A stretch of DNA of 47,419 nucleotides from Pedobacter nyackensis. GTDB lineage: Bacteria > Bacteroidota > Bacteroidia > Sphingobacteriales > Sphingobacteriaceae. Positions within the stretch are counted from its first letter, which is position 1. Every line of letters starts with the position of its first letter. Below are positions 9,067 through 16,844 of this stretch, piece after piece. Under the pieces are notes generated by a model. The model ran no database searches. It saw only the letters and a program-made list of their open reading frames with translations, and was not told where the DNA came from. The translations under genes and the position numbers were made by a program. The stretch is from the NCBI RefSeq assembly GCF_900176505.1, contig NZ_FWYB01000024.1, positions 1-47,419 of the forward strand. The letters are read 5' to 3'.

Positions 9067-10080
9067 ATGTTCGAGCCACCTACCTTAAAAGATATAGCCA
9101 CTGCCTTAGGATTATCCACGTCTACCGTTTCGAGGGCATTAAGGGACACCTACGAAATCAGTGCAAAAACAAAAAAGCTAGTACTTGAGTATGCTGAAAA
9201 AATAAACTATCAGCCTAATCCCAACGCATTAAGTTTAAAGGAGCGACGAAGTAAATCTATTGGGGTTGTGGTTAGCGAAGTGGCCAATCATTATTTTTCA
9301 CAAGCTATTAATGGTATCGAATCGATTGCCTACGCCAGGGGGTATCATGTTATTATTACCCAAACTCATGAATCCTATGCACGTGAAAAAATCAATATCC
9401 AACACCTTGCATCGCGCTCGGTCGACGGCTTACTGGTTTCCCTTTCTGCTGAGACAAATGATCTCCATCATTTAAAAGAACTACATGACAGAGGAATGCC
9501 CATGGTGTTCTTTGATCGGGTTCCAGAAAGCATTCATACCCATAAAATTACGGCCAACAATGAGCAGGGTGCATTTGATGCCACTGAACATTTAATTAAA
9601 TCCGGCTGCCGGAAAATTGCCCACCTTACCAGTTCAGCTCAACTTTCCATCAGTATTGAACGCTTACGCGGTTATAAAGCAGCACTAAACAAACATGACA
9701 TCAAGGTAAATCCTGATTATATAAAGCATTGTCCACATGGTGGAATGTTTCCGGAAGAAACTGAGCAAGCTGTTTTAGAATTACTTAACCTAAAAGATAA
9801 ACCGGACGCTATATTTATAGCCGGCGACCGCTTATCAATAGGCTGTCTGGAAGTACTTAAAAAGCTTGACATTAAAGTTCCAGAAGAAATAACACTTGCA
9901 GGTTTTAGCAACTCCGATGTGCTGAATCTTTTTGAATATCCGTTAAGCTCAGTTAGACAGCCCGCATTTGAAATGGGTAAAACTGCTACAGAAATGCTAC
10001 TTCAACTGATTGAAAGTAAATATCCTGTAACAGAATTTGAAGATAGGGTAATTGATACCAACTTGTTTATTCGCGACTAA
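9067..10080 (+). CDS. LacI/GalR-family transcription regulator
   Basis: The 337-residue protein has the N-terminal helix-turn-helix and hinge helix (LKDIATALGLSTSTVSRAL near residues 6-24, then NPNALSL), followed by a periplasmic-binding-like effector domain ending in the usual YPLSSVRQP and EMGKTATEMLLQLI. ATG at 9067 is preferred over an in-frame GTG at 9007 because the family N-terminus starts there and the GTG lies inside the candidate operator. A -7-like TTATTTTG ends at 9062, so the message may be nearly leaderless. It lies next to the pectinase operon and three copies of one half-site, so it probably represses the pectin/galacturonate genes; the ligand is unknown. Confidence 0.93.
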   Translation: MFEPPTLKDIATALGLSTSTVSRALRDTYEISAKTKKLVLEYAEKINYQPNPNALSLKERRSKSIGVVVSEVANHYFSQAINGIESIAYARGYHVIITQTHESYAREKINIQHLASRSVDGLLVSLSAETNDLHHLKELHDRGMPMVFFDRVPESIHTHKITANNEQGAFDATEHLIKSGCRKIAHLTSSAQLSISIERLRGYKAALNKHDIKVNPDYIKHCPHGGMFPEETEQAVLELLNLKDKPDAIFIAGDRLSIGCLEVLKKLDIKVPEEITLAGFSNSDVLNLFEYPLSSVRQPAFEMGKTATEMLLQLIESKYPVTEFEDRVIDTNLFIRD

Positions 10081-10082
10081 AA

Positions 10083-10190
10083 CTACTTACTAACCGTCTG
10101 GCCATTGATCGTTACGTTTTCAAGTTTAAAATCTTTCACGTGATCAATCTTTATTGGCATTTTTACCCCCCGGAAATTACAATTTACAAA
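10083..10190 (-). pseudogene. C-terminal remnant of a GH28-like enzyme
   Basis: A 35-codon minus-strand frame ends with TAG at 10083-10085. It contains FVNCNFRGVK, and then KIDHVKDFKLENVTINGQ shortly before the stop, a pattern typical of the last beta-helix turns of GH28 (and related) enzymes. The frame is closed by an in-frame TGA just upstream (10191-10193), and no start, signal peptide or catalytic part remains. It lies three bases from the lacI stop, on the opposite strand, beyond the terminator of the second CE8. I read it as the surviving tail of a lost pectinase gene. A chance match is possible but unlikely given the run of family-like residues. Confidence 0.6.
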
Positions 10191-10208
10191 TCAAAGTCAT
10201 AGAAATGA

Positions 10209-10237
10209 TTTTACGGCAATTCATTATTGTCGTAAAA
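10209..10237 (-). terminator. Terminator-like hairpin after second CE8
   Basis: Arms TTTTACGGCAAT (10209-10220) and ATTGTCGTAAAA (10226-10237) pair at 11 of 12 positions with a 5-nt loop. It starts 17 bp after the CE8 stop, reading on the minus strand. The T-run after it is broken (TCATTTCT), so strength is uncertain. Confidence 0.6.
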
Positions 10238-10253
10238 CTCTTTATAAATTTTG

Positions 10254-11252
10254 TTATTTATTTATCGGATTCCAATTATCTGTCCTCCCCAGTATGTTCT
10301 CCAGGGTGTATTTTTTTAGTTCTTTGAGATTTAATTGGCGTGACCAACTTACGCGTGTTTTTACAGCGGCTCCAGAGCCCTTACTTCCAAACTCAGCGTA
10401 ATAGGTAGTTTTTTCTTTATCAGGAAACATAGCATCTCCTTTCCAGGGATTCCAGCCTTCAGGGCTGATATGATTTCCAAGGTCGCAGTTTATAAAAACT
10501 GTTTTCGCATACGGCCTCCAAGGTCTGCCCAGGTATACTTTTTCTACCTTTTTATCTGCAATAAGCTTACAACCGAAGAATACAAAGCCAAACTTTTGCC
10601 CCTTCCTGGTGGCCGCAGCAGTTACATAAGAATTGGATAAGCTTTTTATTGTACAGTTTTGAAAAACAGCAGTAGCCTCTCCAAAAATAAAATCTGTAGT
10701 CCCTTCTATGTAACAGTCCTCATAAAGTTGTCTGCTTTTTTCAGTTGCAACATAAAGTGTATCCTGAAATCCCATTAGCTTACAGTTTCTAGCCACAAAC
10801 CGATCCCCTTCCACGTGTAAAGCTACCGCCTGTCCAACTGCACCAGAGGTATTTGCTATAGTAATGTTTTCCAGGCTAACGTCATTTCCCTGTATCAACA
10901 CGGTATATGAAGTAAAGGTCCCAAACTTATCTTTGCCAGACGCATCTCTACCCTGTGGATACATCTTTCCTGAGAAATCATTATTGGTAATGATCGTATT
11001 TTCCTTATCCTCTCCAATTAGCAAAATATTTGTTTTCCAGGAAGGAATAATGAGCTTTTCCCGATAAGTTCCTTTTTTAATCAGGATCTTAACCCGCTGT
11101 GCTCCTAAATCCCTTACCGCATTTACGGCTTCCTGTATACTTTTGAAATTACCACTTCCATCCTGGGCCACAATAATGGAAGATGACAGAACCTGCGCCC
11201 TTGCTCCAAATAGCGCAACCATCAAAACCAACAATAATATTATCCTCTTCAT
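10254..11252 (-). CDS. Secreted pectinesterase, CE8 (second copy)
   Basis: This 332-residue protein has a signal peptide ending near ARAQ (residue 20) and complete CE8 motifs: GFQDTLY (D164), DFIFG (D187) and LGRPWR (R243, W245). It should remove methyl esters from pectin outside the cytoplasm. It stands alone: downstream is a hairpin and a GH28-like remnant, upstream a GH43-like remnant whose stop codon overlaps this ATG (TGA/ATG at 11249-11252). A GCAATCGTT half-site lies about 220 bp upstream. Its isolation among fragments suggests it survived from a larger cluster, possibly with different substrate preference from the first copy. Confidence 0.94.
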   Translation of the reverse strand: MKRIILLLVLMVALFGARAQVLSSSIIVAQDGSGNFKSIQEAVNAVRDLGAQRVKILIKKGTYREKLIIPSWKTNILLIGEDKENTIITNNDFSGKMYPQGRDASGKDKFGTFTSYTVLIQGNDVSLENITIANTSGAVGQAVALHVEGDRFVARNCKLMGFQDTLYVATEKSRQLYEDCYIEGTTDFIFGEATAVFQNCTIKSLSNSYVTAAATRKGQKFGFVFFGCKLIADKKVEKVYLGRPWRPYAKTVFINCDLGNHISPEGWNPWKGDAMFPDKEKTTYYAEFGSKGSGAAVKTRVSWSRQLNLKELKKYTLENILGRTDNWNPINK

Positions 11253-11425
11253 AGTACCTGAAATATTTTTCTGTCAATCCTAAACCAATCATAATCTGCA
11301 TAACCCGAATCATTACACCGATCCATTGTCCTTCTACAGCCTGGAAGTTGCCTCCTATACTTGTAGCTCCGTCCCATAACGATTAATCCTGTTTTTTCAT
11401 GTTCCAACTTTGGATTAGGGCGAAA
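11249..11425 (-). pseudogene. Frameshifted C-terminal remnant of a GH43-like enzyme
   Basis: On the minus strand one frame reads EKTGLIVMGRSY, the next frame reads GGNFQAVEGQWIGV over the following bases, and the first frame then resumes with NDSGYADYDWFRID and stops at 11249-11251. GLxVMG, GxWIG and GGYADxDWFR are recognisable pieces of the C-terminal region of GH43-type beta-xylosidase or arabinofuranosidase proteins, in the right order but frameshifted and shortened. The catalytic domain is absent. It overlaps the leader of the second CE8 gene. The family assignment rests on remembered motifs, so GH43 is probable rather than certain. Confidence 0.5.
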
Positions 11426-11472
11426 CTTTATACAATGTCTTAATAAAAAAAGATATGATTGACTAAATGTAT

Positions 11473-11481
11473 GCAATCGTT
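11473..11481. promoter_or_regulatory. GCAATCGTT half-site upstream of second CE8
   Basis: GCAATCGTT at 11473-11481 is identical to the half-site at 9009-9017 and differs by one base from the arm of the uxaB dyad. The second half is poorly conserved here. It lies about 220 bp before the CE8 ATG, just beyond the GH43-like remnant, so it may be the old promoter operator of that lost gene. Confidence 0.4.
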
Positions 11482-11638
11482 TTCCGGATTATTATATTAG
11501 GCTATTCACTTAGTTATAAAACCGGATCCCTATTATTATAATCCAAGATGAAAACTATTCTCAGAATAGGTTTAAGCCGAAATACCGTCACATTTACCAA
11601 TGAATAATAGCCTAACGGTTCTCCTTTCCGCTCTATTT

Positions 11639-11688
11639 AAATTTATTCTAAATAAATTTGGTGTTACAAACTTCACGTATTACTTTTG
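11639..11688 (+). promoter_or_regulatory. Promoter with AT-rich dyad of siderophore receptor
   Basis: AAATTTATT (11639-11647) and AATAAATTT (11651-11659) are perfect inverted arms around CTA. TTG (11658-11660) and TACTTTTG (11681-11688), with a 20-bp spacer, match the Bacteroidota -33/-7 promoter. The dyad overlaps the -33 element, a good place for repression. Given the downstream gene, an iron-responsive Fur-type repressor is the likely user; that is inference. Confidence 0.65.
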
Positions 11689-11718
11689 CCGCCAGTTAGA
11701 ATTAATCTAAATAAACAT

Positions 11719-14133
11719 ATGAAATATTTTTACATATTATTATTATCCTGTACACTCCTCATTTTTGGCCAAAAAGTTTCGGCTCAACTTGCCTCTGCTG
11801 TTCCAGCAAGGGGAAGTATCAAAGGGAAATTAAGAACAAGTGATGGCAAACCTGCAGCATATGTCACCATATACATTGTTGAAAACAACAAAAAGGCTCA
11901 ATCTGACGAAGATGGGGACTTTACTTTCCACAACTTAAAAAGCGGAACCTACACACTTAAAACTTCTTTTGTAGGTTTACAAGGTCAATCCCAAAGCGTC
12001 TCAGTTACGGAAGGCGAAACTACAACAGCTGATTTTGTACTTAAACAGAGTTCAGCCAAACTAAATGAAGTATCAATCAGAGGTTATAAAACCCCTAATG
12101 AAAAACCAGTTAACGTTGGTAAAATTGCTATTGCCCCAAGGGACCTCCCACAATCTGTTCAAATTATTGGTTCACAAGTTATTGCAGACCAACAAGCCAA
12201 CCGTTTAAGTGACATCATGAAAAATGTAAATGGTGTAGCTTTAGGAGCTAACCGAGGTTCAGTAGGTGATAATTTTTATGCCAGAGGCTACAGTCTTGGC
12301 GCAAATAACGTATTTAAAAATGGAGCAAGAACTACCATTGGAGGTTTTCCTGAAGCCAGCACCTTAGAGTCGGTAGAAGTTTTAAAAGGTAGCTCAGCAT
12401 TATTGTATGGTGGCGTTACAGGTGGTGCTGTTGTAAATATGGTAACTAAGAAGCCTAAATTTGAATACGGTGGCGAAGTTTCTATGCGCCTCGGTAGTTA
12501 CGATTTGTATAAACCAACTGTAGATGTTTATGGTCCTGTTTCTGAAAAAATTGCTGTTCGGGTAATCGGCACTTATGAAAAAGCAGGGAGTTTCAGAGAT
12601 CATGTAAACCAGGAAAGGTTTTATGTAAATCCTTCACTACTTTATAAATTCAGTGAAAATACCGACCTGCTGATACAAGGTGATTACTTAAAAAGTGATT
12701 TTACTCCGGACTTTGGTATTGGTACTGTTGGCAACAAAATATCTCCGCTTGGAAGAAATACATTTTTAAATACAGACTGGGCGTACAACAAAACAAATAC
12801 AGCGACTGCACAAGCTGCTCTAAATCATAAATTCAGTGACAATTGGAAATTAAATGCAGTTGTTTCTTTGCAATCTTATAATAGAAACTATTTTTCTTCA
12901 GAGCGTCCCTTTGCTACTGATGCCGGGTTATGGTATCGTGCACTTACACGTTCAAAAATAAAAGAATTAACCTACAACGAGCAGATTAACTTAACCGGTA
13001 CGTTTAAAACGGCTTTCATTAATCATACTTTATTGGTTGGAGTCGATGCAGATCAGTCCCTTATCAGAACGGGAGCTTTTACCAATCCAAATACGCTAAC
13101 AAATGCAGACAAAGTAAAATATTACGATCAGGTAAACCTTCTTGACCCGGAATCATTTAATATACCTACAAACTTTAACATTCCTGCTACTACATTACTT
13201 ACCAACACTGAAGCTCCTGTTTTCAGAATGGGTGGTTTCGTGCAAGATTTGATTGCATTAAGTGATCAATTGAAGGTTTTAGCCGGTGTCAGATGGAGTT
13301 ACCAAAAAACGCCGACAACTACGATTAAAACAGTGGCAGATGGAACCGAAGCAAAAGGAACAACAGCAGATAAAGTAGATAAGGCATTTTCACCTAAGGC
13401 AGGTTTAATATACCAACCTATTAAAACTACCTCTATTTATGCCAGCTACTCGAACAATTTCACATCGAACGCAGGTATTGACATTGCAACAAATGCTCCT
13501 ATGGAACCATCAATAATTGATCAATATGAGGCAGGTATAAAAAATGACTTTTTTGATGGTAAGCTTTCCGCAAATGTGACTTATTATAAAATCAAAAACA
13601 ACAAATTTGCACAGGCTGCCCTAGCTGATGCAACCAAAAAAGAATTTTCGGGATCCACGGAAAGTGATGGTATGGAAATTGACCTAACAGGTACTATTAT
13701 TGAAGGCCTAAACTTTATCGCAGGATACAGCTATAATTACATGCGTTATACTAAAACGTTAGCTGAAACAGGAATTGTTGAGGGTGAACGTTTAGTGGGG
13801 ACTACAAAAAACACAGCAAACGGAACATTGTTTTACACCGTACAAAATGGTACACTTAAAGGCTTGAAACTAGGTGGGTCAGCATTTTATACCGGCGACC
13901 GTAATGGTGGAAGAAATACAAATAAAAGTTTAACTAAGCCTTCATCCGGTATCATTCCTATCAAAGGCTTTACGACCTTCGATCTTTCAGCCGGTTATAA
14001 TTTCAAAAAATTCAGTATCCTCGGAAAATTGTCTAACCTAACAAATGAACTGAACTATTATGTTCATGAGAACTATAGTGTTAATCCGATCCCTCCAAGA
14101 CAATTCATGACTACTATAGCTTACAAATTCTAA
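11719..14133 (+). CDS. TonB-dependent siderophore receptor
   Basis: This outer-membrane transporter of 804 residues has a signal peptide ending near VSAQ, a carboxypeptidase-regulatory-like domain (GSIKGKLRTSDGKPAAYVTI onward), a plug (LPQSVQIIGSQVIADQQ; FYARGYS; LESVEVLKGSSALLYGG; GGAVVNMVTKKP) and a beta-barrel ending in a terminal phenylalanine (TIAYKF). The plug wording is that of ferric-siderophore receptors. ATG at 11719 is chosen because an upstream TTG (11686) overlaps the promoter -7 element. It is monocistronic: its own promoter and an AT-rich dyad precede it, and a hairpin follows. No siderophore reductase or permease is adjacent. Confidence 0.92.
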   Translation: MKYFYILLLSCTLLIFGQKVSAQLASAVPARGSIKGKLRTSDGKPAAYVTIYIVENNKKAQSDEDGDFTFHNLKSGTYTLKTSFVGLQGQSQSVSVTEGETTTADFVLKQSSAKLNEVSIRGYKTPNEKPVNVGKIAIAPRDLPQSVQIIGSQVIADQQANRLSDIMKNVNGVALGANRGSVGDNFYARGYSLGANNVFKNGARTTIGGFPEASTLESVEVLKGSSALLYGGVTGGAVVNMVTKKPKFEYGGEVSMRLGSYDLYKPTVDVYGPVSEKIAVRVIGTYEKAGSFRDHVNQERFYVNPSLLYKFSENTDLLIQGDYLKSDFTPDFGIGTVGNKISPLGRNTFLNTDWAYNKTNTATAQAALNHKFSDNWKLNAVVSLQSYNRNYFSSERPFATDAGLWYRALTRSKIKELTYNEQINLTGTFKTAFINHTLLVGVDADQSLIRTGAFTNPNTLTNADKVKYYDQVNLLDPESFNIPTNFNIPATTLLTNTEAPVFRMGGFVQDLIALSDQLKVLAGVRWSYQKTPTTTIKTVADGTEAKGTTADKVDKAFSPKAGLIYQPIKTTSIYASYSNNFTSNAGIDIATNAPMEPSIIDQYEAGIKNDFFDGKLSANVTYYKIKNNKFAQAALADATKKEFSGSTESDGMEIDLTGTIIEGLNFIAGYSYNYMRYTKTLAETGIVEGERLVGTTKNTANGTLFYTVQNGTLKGLKLGGSAFYTGDRNGGRNTNKSLTKPSSGIIPIKGFTTFDLSAGYNFKKFSILGKLSNLTNELNYYVHENYSVNPIPPRQFMTTIAYKF

Positions 14134-14154
14134 TTATATATTAGCTACATCTAT

Positions 14155-14192
14155 GCAAACCGGGCTGCCTGTAATGGGATAGCCCGGTTTGC
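14155..14192 (+). terminator. Terminator-like hairpin after siderophore receptor
   Basis: GCAAACCGGGCT (14155-14166) and AGCCCGGTTTGC (14181-14192) form a perfect 12-bp stem with a 14-nt loop, followed by ATTTCAA. The T-run is short, but the position, 22 bp after the stop, fits a terminator. Confidence 0.75.
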
Positions 14193-14225
14193 ATTTCAAT
14201 CAACCGATAGCGGATCTTGCTTAAC

Positions 14226-14245
14226 TAACAAATGGTCATTTGTTA
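14226..14245. promoter_or_regulatory. Perfect 20-bp dyad upstream of bamD
   Basis: TAACAAATG (14226-14234) and CATTTGTTA (14237-14245) are exact inverted copies with a 2-bp centre. It lies about 65 bp ahead of the bamD -33 element, with further TTAAC and GTTAA words around it. This could be an activator site or part of the preceding terminator region; no regulator is identified. Confidence 0.45.
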
Positions 14246-14308
14246 AATTATGTTAAGGTCTTGCTACAATAAAAGCCTTTACATAGCTTAGCGTCCTATT
14301 ATTTTTAA

Positions 14309-14339
14309 TTGACGTTATCGTATTATTAACTTATCTTTG
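14309..14339 (+). promoter_or_regulatory. bamD promoter, probably giving a leaderless mRNA
   Basis: TTG (14309-14311), a 20-bp spacer and TATCTTTG (14332-14339) match the Bacteroidota consensus exactly. The bamD ATG begins at 14344, only four bases after the -7 element, so transcription should start at or beside the start codon. Confidence 0.75.
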
Positions 14340-14343
14340 CAGA

Positions 14344-15273
14344 ATGTTTAAAATTAAACACGTACTATTATTAAGTTTCACCATTATAGCCCTTAGTATT
14401 GCGGGCTGCAAAAGCCAGTTTGAAAAAATCAGACTGAGCAATGACGTAGCTAAGAAATACCAGGAGGCCATGCGCCTGTATGGTAAGAAAAACTACGCTA
14501 AAGCGTTAATCCTTTTTGAGGACCTTTCGCAGAAATACAGGGGAAGAGCTGAGGCAGAAGAACTTAACTACCATTACGCGTTAACACTCTACAAACTAAG
14601 AGATTACACCACTGCAAGATATCAATTCAAATCATTTGCAGATACCTACCCTACCAGTAAATACGCTGAGGAATGTAGATATATGGGTGCTTATTGCTTT
14701 TACCTGGATTCTCCTGCACCAAGTCTGGATCAGGAAAACACTTATAAAGCGATAGACGCACTACAACTATTCATCAACTTTTACCCTAAAAGCGAACGTG
14801 CAGTTGATGCAGCTAAATATATAGGCTTGCTACGTGCTAAGCTTGAAGATAAAGCATACAGCAATGCGAAGTTATATTACGACCTTGGTGGTTACGATGT
14901 AACTTATTACAAAGCAGCTGTTATTGCCTTACAAAATGCACAGATTGATTTCCCGGATATTAAATATGTAGAGGAAATGGATCTGCTGATCATTAAATCT
15001 CAATTTGCTTATGCAAAAAACAGTTATCCTGTTCATCAGGAAGACAGATTTAATGAAGCCATTGCTTTTGCTGATGAGTTTACAGAAGCTCATCCGAAAA
15101 GTAAATTCATAAATGAAGCAAAATCTTTGAAGAAAGATAGCGAATCAGGCATATCACAGGCAAAACGTCTAATTGCTGAGGCCACTAAAAACGAAGAAAA
15201 ATACAAAGCATTGCTGGCAAAGGATGCTAAAGCAGATAGTACCACTACCACAATAAAAACCCCCATCAAATAA
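14344..15273 (+). CDS. bamD: Outer-membrane assembly lipoprotein BamD
   Basis: BamD is the TPR lipoprotein that works with BamA to insert beta-barrel proteins into the outer membrane. The 309-residue protein has a lipoprotein signal with lipobox SIAGC (C22) and successive TPR-like helices, for example YAKALILFEDLSQKY and YTTARYQFKSFADTYPTSKYAEE. The C-terminus is lysine/alanine rich. The start fixes a proper signal peptide and lies four bases after a consensus -7 element. It opens the block bamD-rpoZ-coaBC-porD; its stop overlaps the rpoZ ATG by one base. Confidence 0.93.
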   Translation: MFKIKHVLLLSFTIIALSIAGCKSQFEKIRLSNDVAKKYQEAMRLYGKKNYAKALILFEDLSQKYRGRAEAEELNYHYALTLYKLRDYTTARYQFKSFADTYPTSKYAEECRYMGAYCFYLDSPAPSLDQENTYKAIDALQLFINFYPKSERAVDAAKYIGLLRAKLEDKAYSNAKLYYDLGGYDVTYYKAAVIALQNAQIDFPDIKYVEEMDLLIIKSQFAYAKNSYPVHQEDRFNEAIAFADEFTEAHPKSKFINEAKSLKKDSESGISQAKRLIAEATKNEEKYKALLAKDAKADSTTTTIKTPIK

Positions 15274-15599
15274 TGAATACTAATAAACCAGCTGTACCGA
15301 ATACGACGGTTACTAGAAATGTTAATGATTTAGATCAGAAAACACAAAATATTTATGAGTCTTTAGTTATTATTTCTAAAAGGGCTAATCAGATCTCTAA
15401 CAACATGAAAGAAGAGTTACATGGCAAACTAGCTGAGTTCGCTTCTTCTAACGATAACCTTGAAGAGATTTTCGAAAACAGAGAGCAAATCGAAATCAGC
15501 AAGCACTATGAGCGTTTGCCTAAGCCTAGCTTAATTGCTATCGATGAGTTTCTGAATGATAAGATCTATTACAGAAATCCTGCTAAAGAGCAACAATAA
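15273..15599 (+). CDS. rpoZ: RNA polymerase omega subunit
   Basis: This 108-residue protein contains the omega/Rpb6-like segment TQNIYESLVIISKRANQIS and an acidic C-terminal half with LEEIFENREQIEISKHYERLPKPSLIAIDEFL, as in the Bacteroidota form, which is longer than the proteobacterial one. Omega helps fold the beta-prime subunit and assemble RNA polymerase. Its ATG overlaps the bamD stop as TAATG. The assignment rests on the sequence pattern and the conserved place between bamD and coaBC. Confidence 0.85.
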   Translation: MNTNKPAVPNTTVTRNVNDLDQKTQNIYESLVIISKRANQISNNMKEELHGKLAEFASSNDNLEEIFENREQIEISKHYERLPKPSLIAIDEFLNDKIYYRNPAKEQQ

Positions 15600-15644
15600 A
15601 ACTACGCATAGGGATTAAATTGCATCCATGCATTCCTTAAAACC

Positions 15645-16844
15645 ATGCTTAAAAATAAAAAGATAATTCTCGGCGTTTGCGGCAGCATTGCAGCATATAA
15701 ATCGGCTATACTGGTAAGATTACTGGTAAAGGCTGGCGCAAACGTCAAAGTAATTCTTACGACCGACGCAGCAAATTTCATTACCCCGCTAACACTGGCC
15801 ACCCTCAGTAAGAATCCCGTTTACACCCAATATTTCGAAGAAGAAACCGGCGTTTGGAGCAACCATGTTGAATTAGGTCTTTGGGCCGATTTCATGGTCA
15901 TTGCCCCTGCAAGTGCCAATACTCTGGCTAAAATGGCTGGCGGTCTGTGTGACAATCTCCTTACCGCTGTTTATTTATCAGCCAAATGCCCTGTATTTGT
16001 CGCTCCGGCAATGGATCTCGACATGTGGAAGCACGAAAGTACCAGAACTAATATTGATAAAATATCAGGTTATGGAAACCAGGTGGTCCAACCAGGTAGT
16101 GGAGAACTCGCAAGTGGTTTATACGGAGAAGGCCGAATGGCCGAACCTGAAGAGATTGTTGCATTTTTAGCCGAAACAGTTGCTGCATCACTTCCACTTC
16201 GTGGGAAAAAAGTAATGGTTACCGCCGGCCCTACTTATGAGGCCATAGATCCAGTACGGTTCATTGGTAATCATTCATCAGGTAAAATGGGCTTTGCTAT
16301 TGCAGATCAGTTTGCCAGCTTGGGTGCTGAAGTAGTACTGATTACCGGTCCTACCGCTGAAAAAAGCAATTACAGCATGAAACGTATTGACGTGGTAAGC
16401 GCTGCTGATATGCTGGAGGCTTGTAAAACAGAATTTACACAAGCTGACATCACCGTGATGAGTGCCGCGGTAGCAGACTATACTCCTGTACAAAAAGCAG
16501 ATCAGAAGATTAAAAAAAACAGCAGCGAATTTAGTCTGGAATTAAAAAAGACTGAAGATATACTGGCTACATTAGGCCAGTTAAAAACTGCAGACCAAAT
16601 ACTGGTAGGTTTTGCTTTAGAAACGCAGAACGAAGAGGAATATGCCAAATCAAAGCTGGTAAAGAAAAACCTCGACCTTATCGTACTCAATTCACTAAAC
16701 GACAAAGGTGCCGGCTTTAAAATAGATACCAATAAAATAACTATATTTAATAAGGCTGCTGAAAAAACTGTTTTTGAAACCAAATCAAAAACTGAGGTAG
16801 CTACAGATATCTGTAACGAAATTTTAAAACTGCTTAAAGCATGA
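15645..16844 (+). CDS. coaBC: Bifunctional CoaBC, coenzyme A biosynthesis
   Basis: CoaBC joins cysteine to 4'-phosphopantothenate (CoaB) and decarboxylates the product to phosphopantetheine (CoaC, FMN-dependent). The N-terminal flavodoxin-like CoaC domain (residues 1-180) shows CGSIAAYK, the active-site histidine in NHVELG (H74) and APASANT. The usual PxMNxxMW motif reads PAMDLDMW, with D124 in place of asparagine; I recall this as common in Bacteroidota enzymes. The CoaB half has VTAGPTYEAIDPVRFIGNHS, SGKMG and AAVADYTPVQKADQKIKK. At 399 residues it is full length. Its last codons overlap porD (ATGA). Confidence 0.95.
   Translation: MLKNKKIILGVCGSIAAYKSAILVRLLVKAGANVKVILTTDAANFITPLTLATLSKNPVYTQYFEEETGVWSNHVELGLWADFMVIAPASANTLAKMAGGLCDNLLTAVYLSAKCPVFVAPAMDLDMWKHESTRTNIDKISGYGNQVVQPGSGELASGLYGEGRMAEPEEIVAFLAETVAASLPLRGKKVMVTAGPTYEAIDPVRFIGNHSSGKMGFAIADQFASLGAEVVLITGPTAEKSNYSMKRIDVVSAADMLEACKTEFTQADITVMSAAVADYTPVQKADQKIKKNSSEFSLELKKTEDILATLGQLKTADQILVGFALETQNEEEYAKSKLVKKNLDLIVLNSLNDKGAGFKIDTNKITIFNKAAEKTVFETKSKTEVATDICNEILKLLKA

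Noticed and set aside
11249..11476. Intact small gene of 75 codons upstream of the second pectinesterase
   Set aside because: Recognisable GH43-like pieces are spread over two frames and the start region is meaningless, so a decayed remnant fits better than a functional small protein.
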